Notes: a model not told the origin generated them from the sequence alone. A stretch of DNA of 64,000 nt from Roseibium sediminicola (GCF_023156505.1 NZ_JALNMJ010000003.1:248001-312000); one strand, 5' to 3'; positions 14,869 to 23,585 are shown, counted from the first letter of the stretch. Numbers and translations are program-made.

Positions 14869-15579
14869 ATGCCCACCGCTTCGCAGTCGCCCAACGCGCT
14901 GCCGCTCTATGTGCAGATAAGTGAGCTTTTGATTAGGGATATCGCCGCTGGACGGCTGATTGACGGCGAGAGATTGCCGCCCGAAAGAGACATGGCCGAG
15001 GATCTTGGCATCTCCATCGGCACATTGCGCAAGGCGCTGGCGGATCTTACGGAAAAAGGCTTACTCGAGCGGATCCAGGGTTCGGGGAACTACATACGTC
15101 AGGGCGGCACCCAGGAAAGCGTCTACGCCATGTTTCGCCTGGAGCTTCTGTCGGGCGGCGGTCTGCCGCGCGCCGACATTCTGGACGTGACGCGATTGGC
15201 CAAGCCGGACGATCTGCCGGCCTTCGGTACAAGCGGCGAGGGAACCCGCATCCGCCGTCTCAGATATCTGAATGACGTGATGATCGCGGTCGAGGAAATC
15301 TGGCTCGACGGCGATGCCGGCACGGTCCGCCGCGATCTCCTGTCCGATTCTCTCTACCGCTACTACCAGAAACAGCTCGGTTTCTGGATCGCGCGCGCCG
15401 AGGACCGGGTGACCATCGGCAAGGTGCCTGACTGGGCGCCGGAGGTCTTTTCCCTCGTCCCGGGTACCGTCACCGGTTTCATCGAACGCTTCAGCTGGGC
15501 CGACCGGCCCAAGCCAATCGAATATTCGCGAACCTGGTTCGACACGAACCGGGCGCATTACGTTCAGCGACTGAAATAG
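14869..15579 (+). CDS. GntR-family regulator (HutC subfamily)
   Basis: A 236-residue regulator. Residues about 10-77 form the winged helix, with LPPERDMAEDLGISIGTLRKALADLTEKGLLERIQGSGNYI as the defining block. The rest matches the UTRA/chorismate-lyase-like ligand domain of HutC-type GntR proteins, which sense small metabolites such as sugars. It is transcribed divergently from the monooxygenase-TRAP operon and together with the Gfo/Idh gene 34 bases downstream. It therefore probably controls both directions, as a repressor relieved by the substrate or an intermediate. Confidence 0.9.
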   Translation: MPTASQSPNALPLYVQISELLIRDIAAGRLIDGERLPPERDMAEDLGISIGTLRKALADLTEKGLLERIQGSGNYIRQGGTQESVYAMFRLELLSGGGLPRADILDVTRLAKPDDLPAFGTSGEGTRIRRLRYLNDVMIAVEEIWLDGDAGTVRRDLLSDSLYRYYQKQLGFWIARAEDRVTIGKVPDWAPEVFSLVPGTVTGFIERFSWADRPKPIEYSRTWFDTNRAHYVQRLK

Positions 15580-15613
15580 GTGGGCCGCAAACCCGCCGCA
15601 CAAGGAGAATGAA

Positions 15614-16738
15614 ATGCCTGCAAAGGTACGTTACGGGGTCATTGGCTGCGGCATGATGGGGCAGGAACACCTGCGCAACATCGCATTGTTGCCGGACACC
15701 GAGGTCACTGTGATTTTCGAGCCCGACGCCGGCATGGCCGCCGAGGCTGCGCGCTTCGCGCCCAACGCCATATTCGTGGACTCGGTTGCGGAGCTGTTGG
15801 ATGTCGACGCGCTCGATTGCATCCTGATCGCCAGCCCCAACCATTGCCACGTGCCGCAGATGGAGGAAATCCGCAGGAAGCGCCCGCTGCCGCTGCTTGT
15901 CGAAAAGCCGCTCTTCACCGACCCGAAGGATCTCGCCGAGCTCGACACCTTCAAGGCGAATTACCCGGCACCGGTCTGGGTGGCAATGGAGTACCGCTAT
16001 ATGCCGCCGATCGCGGCCCTGATCGACCAGGCCGAAGCGGCGACGGGCGGCATCAAGATGCTGACCATTCGCGAGCACCGCTTCCCGTTCCTCGACAAGG
16101 TCGGCGCCTGGAACCGCTTCAACAAGTATTCCGGCGGAACCTTCGTTGAGAAATGCTGCCATTTCTTCGACCTGATGCGCCTGATCATGAAGGCCGAACC
16201 GGTGCGCGTGATGGCCTCCGCCGGTCAGGACGCCAACCACAAGGACGAGGTTTATGACGGCGCGCAGCCGGACATTCTCGACAATGGTTATGTGATCGTC
16301 GATTTCGAAAACGGCGCCCGCGCCATGCTGGAACTCTGCATGTTCGCAGAAGGCTCGCGCTACCAGGAAGAGGTGGTCGCCGTCGGGCCGCAGGGCAAGA
16401 TCGAAGCCTTTGTACCGGGCCCGGGACGGTTCTGGCCGGAAGAACTCGGCGAGCCGCCTGTGCCGCAGCTGGTCGTTTCGCCGCGCAGCCCGAAAGGACC
16501 GCGCCAGATCGATATCCCGGTCGATCCGACCATACTCGACGCGGGCGACCACAACGGCTCGACCTTCTATCAGCATGAGGGGTTTGTCGCCGTCGTGCGC
16601 GGTGAGAAGGCCCTGCCGGAAGTCACGCTAGAGGACGGCCGCCGGGCGGTGGAAATGGGCCTCGCCGCGCAGCAATCCGCGCGCACCGGGCAGGCTGTTC
16701 TGATCAGGCCGCAGTCTCTTTCCTCGGTCGCCTGCTAG
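15614..16738 (+). CDS. Gfo/Idh/MocA-family oxidoreductase; candidate NAD-dependent glycosidase
   Basis: A 374-residue protein with the N-terminal Rossmann motif GVIGCGMMG and the EKP motif (residues 97-99) that carries the family's lysine. The C-terminal half shows GGTFVEKCCHFFDLMRL. Members are NAD(P)-dependent sugar dehydrogenases, but some are NAD-dependent glycosidases, including the sulfoquinovosidases of family GH188 (SqgA). The gene follows the GntR regulator and starts with a strong AAGGAG site. Because the cluster lacks a classical GH31 sulfoquinovosidase, this protein is a good candidate for releasing the sulfo-sugar from its glycoside. It could equally oxidise a sugar intermediate. 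Confidence 0.8.
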   Translation: MPAKVRYGVIGCGMMGQEHLRNIALLPDTEVTVIFEPDAGMAAEAARFAPNAIFVDSVAELLDVDALDCILIASPNHCHVPQMEEIRRKRPLPLLVEKPLFTDPKDLAELDTFKANYPAPVWVAMEYRYMPPIAALIDQAEAATGGIKMLTIREHRFPFLDKVGAWNRFNKYSGGTFVEKCCHFFDLMRLIMKAEPVRVMASAGQDANHKDEVYDGAQPDILDNGYVIVDFENGARAMLELCMFAEGSRYQEEVVAVGPQGKIEAFVPGPGRFWPEELGEPPVPQLVVSPRSPKGPRQIDIPVDPTILDAGDHNGSTFYQHEGFVAVVRGEKALPEVTLEDGRRAVEMGLAAQQSARTGQAVLIRPQSLSSVAC

Positions 16739-16812
16739 GGTTCATAATCCTGGCGAGGCAGTGTTTCCTCAGGGGCATCGGCCGGCGTGACACAGGTCTC
16801 GCCGGTCTATTT

Positions 16813-17244
16813 TTACCAGCTGTCGTCCGGCAGCAGAGAGCCGATGGCATCCGTGCTGAAGCCGTCCCGGCCGCGGCGCATGTTGAGCGCGCGGATCGGC
16901 ACCTTGTATTCCCGTCCCGTATCCGTCTTGCGGCATTGCTGTTTGCGATAGGCGAAGTTGTCCGGAACATCGCGGGTGTTCTGCACCAGAACGCAGAAAA
17001 GGTCATAGCGGCCGTTTATTGCCACCTCGCGCCGGGCGCCTTGGGCGACGATCACCTGTCGGTGGCGGCTGAAGGAGCGGTCGAAAAGCAGAAAATTGCA
17101 ATATTTGGCGCTGCCATTCGGGCTGCGCGTGCTCTGGCAATAGAAGATTTCCGCGCGGGCACTGCCCGCGGAGACAAGGGAGACCAGACCGGAGAACAGC
17201 AATGCCGCAAGACAAAGCAAGGCGGCGCGGTAGGCGAAAGGCAT
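16813..17244 (-). CDS. Small secreted protein of unknown function
   Basis: A 143-residue protein with a clear signal peptide (hydrophobic residues 5-28, ending SARA-E). The mature part is basic and contains four cysteines, in FYCQSTRS, AKYCNFLLF, DLFCVLVQN and QQCRKTD, which could form two disulphides. No family is recognised. The AGGAG site 8 bases before the ATG supports the call. It lies alone between the Gfo/Idh gene and the SH3 protein gene, on the opposite strand to both. Confidence 0.65.
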   Translation of the reverse strand: MPFAYRAALLCLAALLFSGLVSLVSAGSARAEIFYCQSTRSPNGSAKYCNFLLFDRSFSRHRQVIVAQGARREVAINGRYDLFCVLVQNTRDVPDNFAYRKQQCRKTDTGREYKVPIRALNMRRGRDGFSTDAIGSLLPDDSW

Positions 17245-17467
17245 CGGAAGGGCTCCTGAAATCGACGCGAACTGCGTTGAGTGTCACCATGCAGTCAAAA
17301 TATGAACTTACCAAGCGTTAGGAAGATGTGTTGCGCGGCACTGGACATTTTTTCGCCCCTTGCGCAGGATCTTATTCTGACGTCACGGTTGCTCTCGCTG
17401 CAGATGGCAACTGGCACTGTGCACGCGTTCCGACCGGACAAACCGGCCCTGCCTAAGGGAGCCCCCT

Positions 17468-20152
17468 ATGCGCAAGTTTCTTTCAGTCTTTCTTTCGTCC
17501 ACCCTCGTTTTCCAGACGGTTCTCGTAAACGGCGCTCTGGCCGCGCCTGCGGTGACCACGGCCAATGTCAATTTCCGCCAGGGACCTGGCACCGGCTTCG
17601 GCTCGCTCGGCACAGTTCCGAACGGCACCCAGGTCGAGCTTGAAAACTGCGACGATAACGGCGCCTGGTGCTCGATCAGTTACAACGGTCAGAACGGCTT
17701 TGTCAGCGGCCAGTATCTGCAGCTGAGCGAACCGGAACAGACCACTGGCTGGCCGCGCTCGTTTGAGACCGATGCCGGCGCGACGCTGGTGCTCTATCAG
17801 CCGCAATTCACCGAGTGGGACAATTTCAAGACCCTCAAGGCACTGATCGCCGCCGAATATATCAAGGACAAGGATGCCAAGCCGATCTTCGGCGTCATCG
17901 GTGTCAGCGGCACGACCGTTGCGGACACGGAGAACGGCGAGGTAGATGTCAGCCAGATCCAGGTGACCCAACTTGATTTTTCGTCTCTCGACCGGACGTC
18001 GCTGACGGACCTGTCACTGCAGGTCGGCAAGATCATGCCGACCGGTTCGATCACCGTGAAGGAAGACCGGATCACGGCAGGCCTCGCCGAATACCAGCGC
18101 ATGGACGATGTTCAGGGCCTGAACAGCGAAGCGCCGCCAATCTTCATCACAACCGAGCCGTCCATTCTAGTGCAGACCGAAGGCGCGCCGATCTTGGCGC
18201 CCGTCAAAGGCGACCAGGGCCTCAGTTTCGTGATCAACACCAACTGGGACATTCTCAAGATCGACGACACGGGCGAGCTTTACCTGCGCGACCAGACCTC
18301 GTGGCTGACGACCAAGGACGTCTCCAGCGGCTGGCAGCCGGTCGACAAACTCCCCGATCTGATCAACTCGCTGCCGGATGACGACAATTGGAAGGAAACG
18401 AAGGAAGCCATACCGGGCGAACCTTTCCCGGACAACAAGCCCCCAAAGGTGATCTATTCCGACACGCCGGCGGAAATGATCGTCTTCGAAGGCGAACCCA
18501 AGCTGGAGCCTGTCGAAGGCACCGATCTGGAATGGGCGTCCAACACCGACAGCGACGTCTTCTTCCTGAAGTCCACGTCCACCTGGTACATCCTGGTCTC
18601 GGGCCGCTGGTTCAAGTCGACCTCGCTTAAGGGCCCCTGGACCTTCACGACGCCTGATATGCCGTCCGATTTCCAGAACATATCCGAAGACGCATCCTAT
18701 TATTCGGTGCTCTCCTCGATTCCCGGCACGTCGGAGGCGGAACAAGCCCGGCTCAAGGCCTCCATTCCATCTACGGCGCGGGTTGAGATCGGCTCTGTCT
18801 CGGCGGAGGTCGCCTATGCGGGGGATCCGGAATTCGAGACAATCGAGGGCACGTCGATGTCCTACGCGGTCAACACCAATGACCAGGTGATCCAGGTCGG
18901 CGCGAAATATTACGTGCTTCAGGACGGGGTCTGGTTTGTCGGCGACAGCCCGGAAGGCCCGTTCCAGGTGGCGACCGCGGTGCCGGATGAGATCTACACC
19001 ATCCCGCCGTCCTCGCCGGTCTACAACACCACCTATGTGCGCATCTATGAAAGCGAACCGGACGCCGTCTGGTACGGTTACACGATGGGTTACCTGACCG
19101 GCTTCCTGGCCTGGGGCACCTTCGTCTACGGGACCGGCTACTACTACCGGCCCTGGTATCGGCCCGGTTTGCGCCCGATCTACTTCCCGCGTCCGGTGAG
19201 CTACGGCATCGGCGCCTTCTACAATCCGATCCGCGGCACCTATGGCCGCTACGGCTACGCCTATGGTCCGTTGCGCGGCATTGCCGGCGGTGGGATCTAC
19301 AATCCGCGCACCGGCGGCTATATCCGCGGCGGTGCGATCAGCGGCCCGCGCGGCAGTGCCGGCTTCATTTCCGCCTATAACCCGCGCACGGGCAACCGGG
19401 TCGTCGTGGGCGGCGCCCGTGGCATCTACGGCTCCTGGGGCGGCAAGGTTGTGACCGGGCCGCAATGGTCCCGGACCCGTGACCTGCAGACCGGGGCTGC
19501 CAAACGCTGGAAGCAGGACGGCAATCTCGGCCGTGTTGCCAATCTCGACCGGCGCGGCGATGTCTTTGCCGGCCGGGACGGATCGGTCTATCGCCGCGAC
19601 GGCGACAAGTGGTCGAAATTCGAGGGCGGCCGCTGGGGCGATGTTGCCGCCCCCTCGCGTGACAACATCCAGGACCGCCTGGGTGATCTCGGCGCCGGGG
19701 CCGCGATTGGGGCCGGCGTTGGTGCGGCGCTTGCCAACCGGCCAATTGGCGACAAGCTTCAGAACCGGCCGAATGCAGGCAACCGGCCCAACATCCAACG
19801 GCCCACAAACCTGCCGGCCGGCCAGAAACCGAATGTTCAACGGCCGAATGTGCAGAAACCCAATGTGCAAAAACCGAATGTACAGCGGCCGGCGAAACCG
19901 CCAAGCGTCCAGAAGCCGAATGTACAAAGACCGGCGCAGCGCCCGGCGGTGAACAAGCCGAATGTGCAGCGCCCGGCGCAACGGCCTCAGGCGCCTGCGC
20001 ATCTGAACCGGGACCGTCAGGCCCGCCAGGCGGGCAACAAACAGGTCAACCGCCAGCGCAACGTCCAGCGCTCGCGCCCGCAGCAGGCGCGGCCGCAGCG
20101 GGGCGGTGGTGGCGGCGCTGCCAAACGCCGGGGCGGCGGCCGGCGGCGGTAG
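17468..20152 (+). CDS. Large exported SH3-domain repeat protein with basic tail
   Basis: An 894-residue protein. A signal peptide (to about residue 25) is followed by a bacterial SH3 domain (about 28-87, with NVNFRQGPGTGFGSLGTVPNGTQVEL). Three related modules of roughly 90-110 residues follow between about 225 and 515, each with the pattern G-x-P-x-(L/F)-x-P-(V/I)-x-G-T, NT-x-(D/W) and (W/Y)-x-G-x-W-F. A Gly/Tyr-rich region (520-650) and a basic tail of KPNVQRP-type repeats (about 770-860) end the protein. SH3b domains bind cell-wall or other ligands. AAGGGAG precedes the start. The role is unknown; a cell-envelope or wall-associated function is inferred. Confidence 0.8.
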   Translation: MRKFLSVFLSSTLVFQTVLVNGALAAPAVTTANVNFRQGPGTGFGSLGTVPNGTQVELENCDDNGAWCSISYNGQNGFVSGQYLQLSEPEQTTGWPRSFETDAGATLVLYQPQFTEWDNFKTLKALIAAEYIKDKDAKPIFGVIGVSGTTVADTENGEVDVSQIQVTQLDFSSLDRTSLTDLSLQVGKIMPTGSITVKEDRITAGLAEYQRMDDVQGLNSEAPPIFITTEPSILVQTEGAPILAPVKGDQGLSFVINTNWDILKIDDTGELYLRDQTSWLTTKDVSSGWQPVDKLPDLINSLPDDDNWKETKEAIPGEPFPDNKPPKVIYSDTPAEMIVFEGEPKLEPVEGTDLEWASNTDSDVFFLKSTSTWYILVSGRWFKSTSLKGPWTFTTPDMPSDFQNISEDASYYSVLSSIPGTSEAEQARLKASIPSTARVEIGSVSAEVAYAGDPEFETIEGTSMSYAVNTNDQVIQVGAKYYVLQDGVWFVGDSPEGPFQVATAVPDEIYTIPPSSPVYNTTYVRIYESEPDAVWYGYTMGYLTGFLAWGTFVYGTGYYYRPWYRPGLRPIYFPRPVSYGIGAFYNPIRGTYGRYGYAYGPLRGIAGGGIYNPRTGGYIRGGAISGPRGSAGFISAYNPRTGNRVVVGGARGIYGSWGGKVVTGPQWSRTRDLQTGAAKRWKQDGNLGRVANLDRRGDVFAGRDGSVYRRDGDKWSKFEGGRWGDVAAPSRDNIQDRLGDLGAGAAIGAGVGAALANRPIGDKLQNRPNAGNRPNIQRPTNLPAGQKPNVQRPNVQKPNVQKPNVQRPAKPPSVQKPNVQRPAQRPAVNKPNVQRPAQRPQAPAHLNRDRQARQAGNKQVNRQRNVQRSRPQQARPQRGGGGGAAKRRGGGRRR

Positions 20153-20186
20153 TCATTAAGCCTTGGCGGCCAGCGCATGCACTGGA

Positions 20187-20313
20187 GCGCGGGCCACATA
20201 TTCAACGTCATCCTGAGGAGGACTGAAAGGTCCCTCTCGAAGGATCCGCTGCACATTCTCGAACAAGGGGCAAATCCTTCGAGACAGCGCTGGCGCGCTT
20301 CCTCAGGATGACG
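20187..20313. repeat. Dispersed intergenic palindromic element, type C
   Basis: CGTCATCCTGAGG (20206-20218) and CCTCAGGATGACG (20301-20313) are perfect inverted ends. The flank GCCACATATTCA just outside the left end is also found, inverted, beside the two type C copies at 23207-23585, so the mobile or duplicated unit includes it. Internally TCGAAGGAT and ATCCTTCGA pair. Confidence 0.75.
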
Positions 20314-20357
20314 GTGTCTTTTGTGGAAAGGTAATTGTCGACCGAACTGGTCCGCAG

Positions 20358-20819
20358 CTAAATCGGCAGGTCCCGCGCGTCCGCTATGGCTTCCATGGTC
20401 ATGTAGGAGGTGACAGTGTCCAGATCGACCCGCTCGATCAGGCGCTGGTAGACCCGGTCGAAGGCGTTCATGTCCTCGACGATTACCTTCAGCATGTAGT
20501 CGTAATCACCGGCGATCCGGTAGAAGTCGATCACGTTGGCGATCGCCAAAACCTCGCCGCGGAAGGTCTCCAGCCAGTCCTTGGAATGGTGCCGTGTGCG
20601 GATCATCACGAAGACCGTGAGATCCAGCCCGAGCCGTTCCGGATCGAGCCGGATCGTATGGCCCTCGATCAGCCCGCTTTCATAGAGCGTCTTGAGACGC
20701 CGCCAGCAGGCGTTCTGGGAAAGACCGACCTTGTCGGCAAGCTCCCGTTGCGACAGGCGGGCATCCCGTTGCAGGGCACGCAGAAGCGCACGGTCAATCT
20801 GATCGAATTTTTTATCCAT
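20358..20819 (-). CDS. Lrp/AsnC-family transcriptional regulator
   Basis: A 153-residue regulator of standard size. The N-terminal helix-turn-helix (LLRALQRDARLSQRELADKVGLSQNACWRRLKTLYESGLI) is followed by the ligand-binding RAM domain containing GDYDYMLKVIVEDMNAFDRVYQRLI. These proteins sense amino acids. It is divergent to an aminotransferase gene 105 bases away and probably controls it and itself. An AT-rich spacer (about 20820-20870) would be the binding region. Confidence 0.92.
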   Translation of the reverse strand: MDKKFDQIDRALLRALQRDARLSQRELADKVGLSQNACWRRLKTLYESGLIEGHTIRLDPERLGLDLTVFVMIRTRHHSKDWLETFRGEVLAIANVIDFYRIAGDYDYMLKVIVEDMNAFDRVYQRLIERVDLDTVTSYMTMEAIADARDLPI

Positions 20820-20924
20820 AGACGATCAAATGACACAAAATTTTTGGGTGTGCAATTGAACAAGGTGAAGAATACTGCTCTGAAAGGGTCGTATGATCTG
20901 CGCAAATAGCAATCGGAGCAGCAG

Positions 20925-22391
20925 ATGACCCACGGAACCGGCACGGCACTCGATCATTTTCGCGACGGCCTGAAAGGCCCGGACCTGATTGCGCGCCTGC
21001 GCGCAGGCCTGATCGGCGAGGGCGCGACCATCACCGGACCATTCGGTGAGAGGGACCTGATCTATGCCGACTACGTCGCCTCGGGCCGTGCGCTGCGCCA
21101 GATCGAGGAATTCGTGCTGGAGGAAGTGCTGCCTGTCTATGCCAACAGCCACACCGAGGCGTCCTACTGCGGCAGCGTCATGACCCGCATGCGCGAGGCG
21201 GCCCGCTCCGAAATCGCCCGCATGTGCGGTGCGGACGAGGCGTTTGCCACCGTCTTTTGCGGTTCGGGCGCAACGGCCGGATTGAACCGGCTGGTGCATC
21301 TGCTCGGCGTTACCGGGGCAGCGGAACGGGGAGAAAACCCGCTGGTTGTCATCGGCCCCTATGAGCATCATTCCGACATTCTGCCCTGGCGGGAAAGCGG
21401 CGCCGAAGTTATCGAGATCGCCGAGGCGGTCGATGGCGGACCGGATCTCGCCATGCTGGAAGAGGTGCTGCGCAAGGCCGGCAAGGGCCGGCTGATCGTC
21501 GGCGCGTTTTCGCTGATGTCCAATGTCACCGGCATCGTTACGGATGAGGACGCCGTCACAAGGCTCCTGAAACATCATGGAGCGCTCAGCGTCTGGGACT
21601 GCGCGGGCTCCGGTCCCTATCTGCCGATTGACATGAAGGCCGGAACGGATGCGGAGAAGGACGCGATTGTCGTTTCGCCGCACAAGTTCATTGGCGGTCC
21701 GGCGGCCTCCGGCGTCATGATCCTGCGCAAGAAAGCAGTCCAAAAAACGACGCCGGTGTTCCCGGGCGGCGGCACCGTCCGCTTCGTCTCGCCCTGGGCG
21801 CATGACTATTCCGCCAATATCGCGGCGCGCGAGGAGGCAGGCACGCCCAATGTCATCGGCGATATCCGGGCCGCGCTCGCCTTTCTGGTCAAGGAAGCGA
21901 TCGGCGACCGGCTGATGGCGGAACGCAATGCCGCCTGGCGCGCCAAGGCGCTTGCCGTCTGGCAGGACAATCCGGCAATCGAGATCCTCGGCAACGCCAA
22001 GGCCCGGCACGTGCTCCCGGTATTTTCCTTCCGTATCCGTGACCTGGAGCGCGGCGGCTACATCCACCAGCAGCTGGTCACCCGCATGCTGTCGGATCTT
22101 TACGGAGTACAGGCGCGCGGCGGCTGCGCCTGCGCCGGGCCTTACGCACACCGGTTGCTGGACATCGGTCAGGCCGAGTCCGAAGCCCTGCGCCAGGGCA
22201 TCCTGTCCGGTGAAGAGCTGAAGAAACCGGGCTGGACGCGCCTCAATTTTTCGGTGCTGATGTCGACGGAAAAAGCCGACAAGATCATTGCCGCGGTCGA
22301 GGATCTGGCAATGAACCCTTATCCAGTTGCGGATTATTATGCTTGCGACACGTCCACGGCCCGTTTCAAGGCCGTCCGGGACGCAGCTTGA
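20925..22391 (+). CDS. Class V aminotransferase-fold PLP enzyme
   Basis: A 488-residue PLP-dependent enzyme of the class V aminotransferase/cysteine desulfurase fold. The cofactor lysine is K254 in VVSPHKFIGGPAASG. Other landmarks are IYADYVASGRALRQIE near residue 45 and VFCGSGATAGLNRLVHLL. It is about 100 residues longer than typical cysteine desulfurases. GGAG precedes the ATG at 20925. A class II glutamine amidotransferase gene follows by only 13 bases and an Lrp regulator diverges, so an amino-acid or thiol-compound reaction is likely. The product is unknown. Confidence 0.85.
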   Translation: MTHGTGTALDHFRDGLKGPDLIARLRAGLIGEGATITGPFGERDLIYADYVASGRALRQIEEFVLEEVLPVYANSHTEASYCGSVMTRMREAARSEIARMCGADEAFATVFCGSGATAGLNRLVHLLGVTGAAERGENPLVVIGPYEHHSDILPWRESGAEVIEIAEAVDGGPDLAMLEEVLRKAGKGRLIVGAFSLMSNVTGIVTDEDAVTRLLKHHGALSVWDCAGSGPYLPIDMKAGTDAEKDAIVVSPHKFIGGPAASGVMILRKKAVQKTTPVFPGGGTVRFVSPWAHDYSANIAAREEAGTPNVIGDIRAALAFLVKEAIGDRLMAERNAAWRAKALAVWQDNPAIEILGNAKARHVLPVFSFRIRDLERGGYIHQQLVTRMLSDLYGVQARGGCACAGPYAHRLLDIGQAESEALRQGILSGEELKKPGWTRLNFSVLMSTEKADKIIAAVEDLAMNPYPVADYYACDTSTARFKAVRDAA

Positions 22392-22404
22392 GGAACAGCA
22401 AAAC

Positions 22405-23202
22405 ATGTGTCGTTGGGCAGCCTGGAGCGGGGCTCCGAAATATCTGGAAGAAATCATCTGCGATCCCGATCATTCGCTGATCGACCAAAGCCGCAACGCG
22501 CTGTCCTGCAAGACCTCGGTCAACGCGGACGGCTTTGGCGTTGCCTGGTACGGTGACCGGGAAACGCCTTGCGTCTACAAGGACGTGCGTCCGGCCTGGT
22601 CGGACCCGAACCTTCTGCAGATCGCGACCCATATCCGTTCCGGTCATTTTCTGGCCCATGTGCGTGCGTCCACGGGCACGGCGACGACACGCGACAATTG
22701 CCATCCTTTCACCCATGAGCGCTGGACCTTCATGCACAACGGCCAGGTCGGCGGTTATGACAAGGTCCGCCGCCGCCTCGACAACATGATCCCGGACGAT
22801 CTCTACCGGAACCGGATCGGCGCCACCGACAGCGAAAGCCTGTTCCTGGTGGCGCTTGCCTATGGTCTGAAACAGCATCCGCGTGCGGCCATGGCCCGTG
22901 CCGTCTTCGAGGCCGAGGCCCTGTCGCGCTATGCCGGCACCACACCGCATATGCGCTTTGCCGCCGGCTGGTCCGATGGCGATGCGCTTTACGCCGCCCG
23001 CTACGCGTCGGACAATTTCGCGCCTTCGCTCTATTACCGGGTCTATGACGACGGTGTCATGGTGGTCTCCGAGCCGCTGGACGAAGCCCGCAATTGCTGG
23101 ATGGAAGTGCCCCAGGGCCAGATGATCGAGGTCCGGGACGGCAAGGTTATCCAGACGGCGTTTCTGAGTGACGAGGAGCTGGCCGAGGCGTCAGGCCGTT
23201 GA
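22405..23202 (+). CDS. Class II glutamine amidotransferase (YafJ/EgtC-like)
   Basis: A 265-residue Ntn hydrolase. The nucleophile is Cys2 (MCRWAAWSG), and the class II landmarks HIRSGHFLAHVRAST, NCHPFTHERWTFMHNGQVGG and TDSESLF follow. It should hydrolyse a gamma-glutamyl amide or glutamine. In ergothioneine synthesis, EgtC of this type cooperates with a PLP lyase (EgtE); a similar pairing occurs here, but the ergothioneine synthase EgtB is absent from the window. The start is set at 22405 so that Cys follows Met. It is co-transcribed with the upstream PLP enzyme. Confidence 0.88.
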   Translation: MCRWAAWSGAPKYLEEIICDPDHSLIDQSRNALSCKTSVNADGFGVAWYGDRETPCVYKDVRPAWSDPNLLQIATHIRSGHFLAHVRASTGTATTRDNCHPFTHERWTFMHNGQVGGYDKVRRRLDNMIPDDLYRNRIGATDSESLFLVALAYGLKQHPRAAMARAVFEAEALSRYAGTTPHMRFAAGWSDGDALYAARYASDNFAPSLYYRVYDDGVMVVSEPLDEARNCWMEVPQGQMIEVRDGKVIQTAFLSDEELAEASGR

Positions 23203-23206
23203 AAAG

Positions 23207-23360
23207 AATATGCTGAGCTAACTTCAAAAAAGTCGGCATCCTGAGGAGCCTCGACAGCGGCGTCTCGAAGGATCTGCAGCTTGCTCCTGAATGTGCAGCC
23301 CGTCCTTCGAGACGGACCTGTCGGTCCTCCTCAGGATGACGCTGAATATGTGGCGCGGCG
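23207..23360. repeat. Dispersed intergenic palindromic element, type C
   Basis: GGCATCCTGAGGA near 23236 and TCCTCAGGATGAC ending at 23340 are near-perfect inverted ends, followed by TGAATATGTGGCGCGG. The left flank (TATGCTG, then AAAAAAGTC) is shared with the next copy at 23430-23585, so the two form a spaced direct duplication. Confidence 0.7.
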
Positions 23361-23429
23361 GTCGTAAATACCTGGCCCTGTTCTCGCTCTCCTTTTGGCA
23401 CTCGGCAATTTTCTGGAGGCCGATTGGCA

Positions 23430-23585
23430 CTGATATGCTGCCCTGGCTCCAAAAAAAGTCGTCATCCTGAGGAAGCGCGAAAGCGCTGACTCAAAGGATC
23501 GGCCACTCGCTCTTCTATTCGCAACCGGCCTTCGAGACGGACCTGACGGCCCTGCTCAGGATGACGATGAATACGTGGCGCGGTT
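23430..23585. repeat. Dispersed intergenic palindromic element, type C
   Basis: CGTCATCCTGAGG (23460-23472) and GCTCAGGATGACG (ending 23566) are the inverted ends, followed by TGAATACGTGGCGCGG, almost the same flank as the preceding copy. Together the two copies fill the 400-base gap 23203-23608, which holds no gene. Confidence 0.7.

Noticed and set aside
19840-19990. Short direct repeats in DNA resembling a CRISPR or satellite
   Set aside because: They are in frame and encode KPNVQRP-type repeats of the SH3 protein; no spacers or cas genes.
18167-20002. A 611-codon frame on the minus strand
   Set aside because: It is antisense to the SH3 repeat protein; Arg/Ala-rich without motifs.
20826-22457. 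A 543-codon frame on the minus strand
   Set aside because: It is antisense to the PLP enzyme, whose active-site lysine motif is intact.
20925-23202. Ergothioneine gene cluster
   Set aside because: Only the EgtC/EgtE-like pair is present; EgtB and EgtD are missing from the window and the PLP enzyme is too long.
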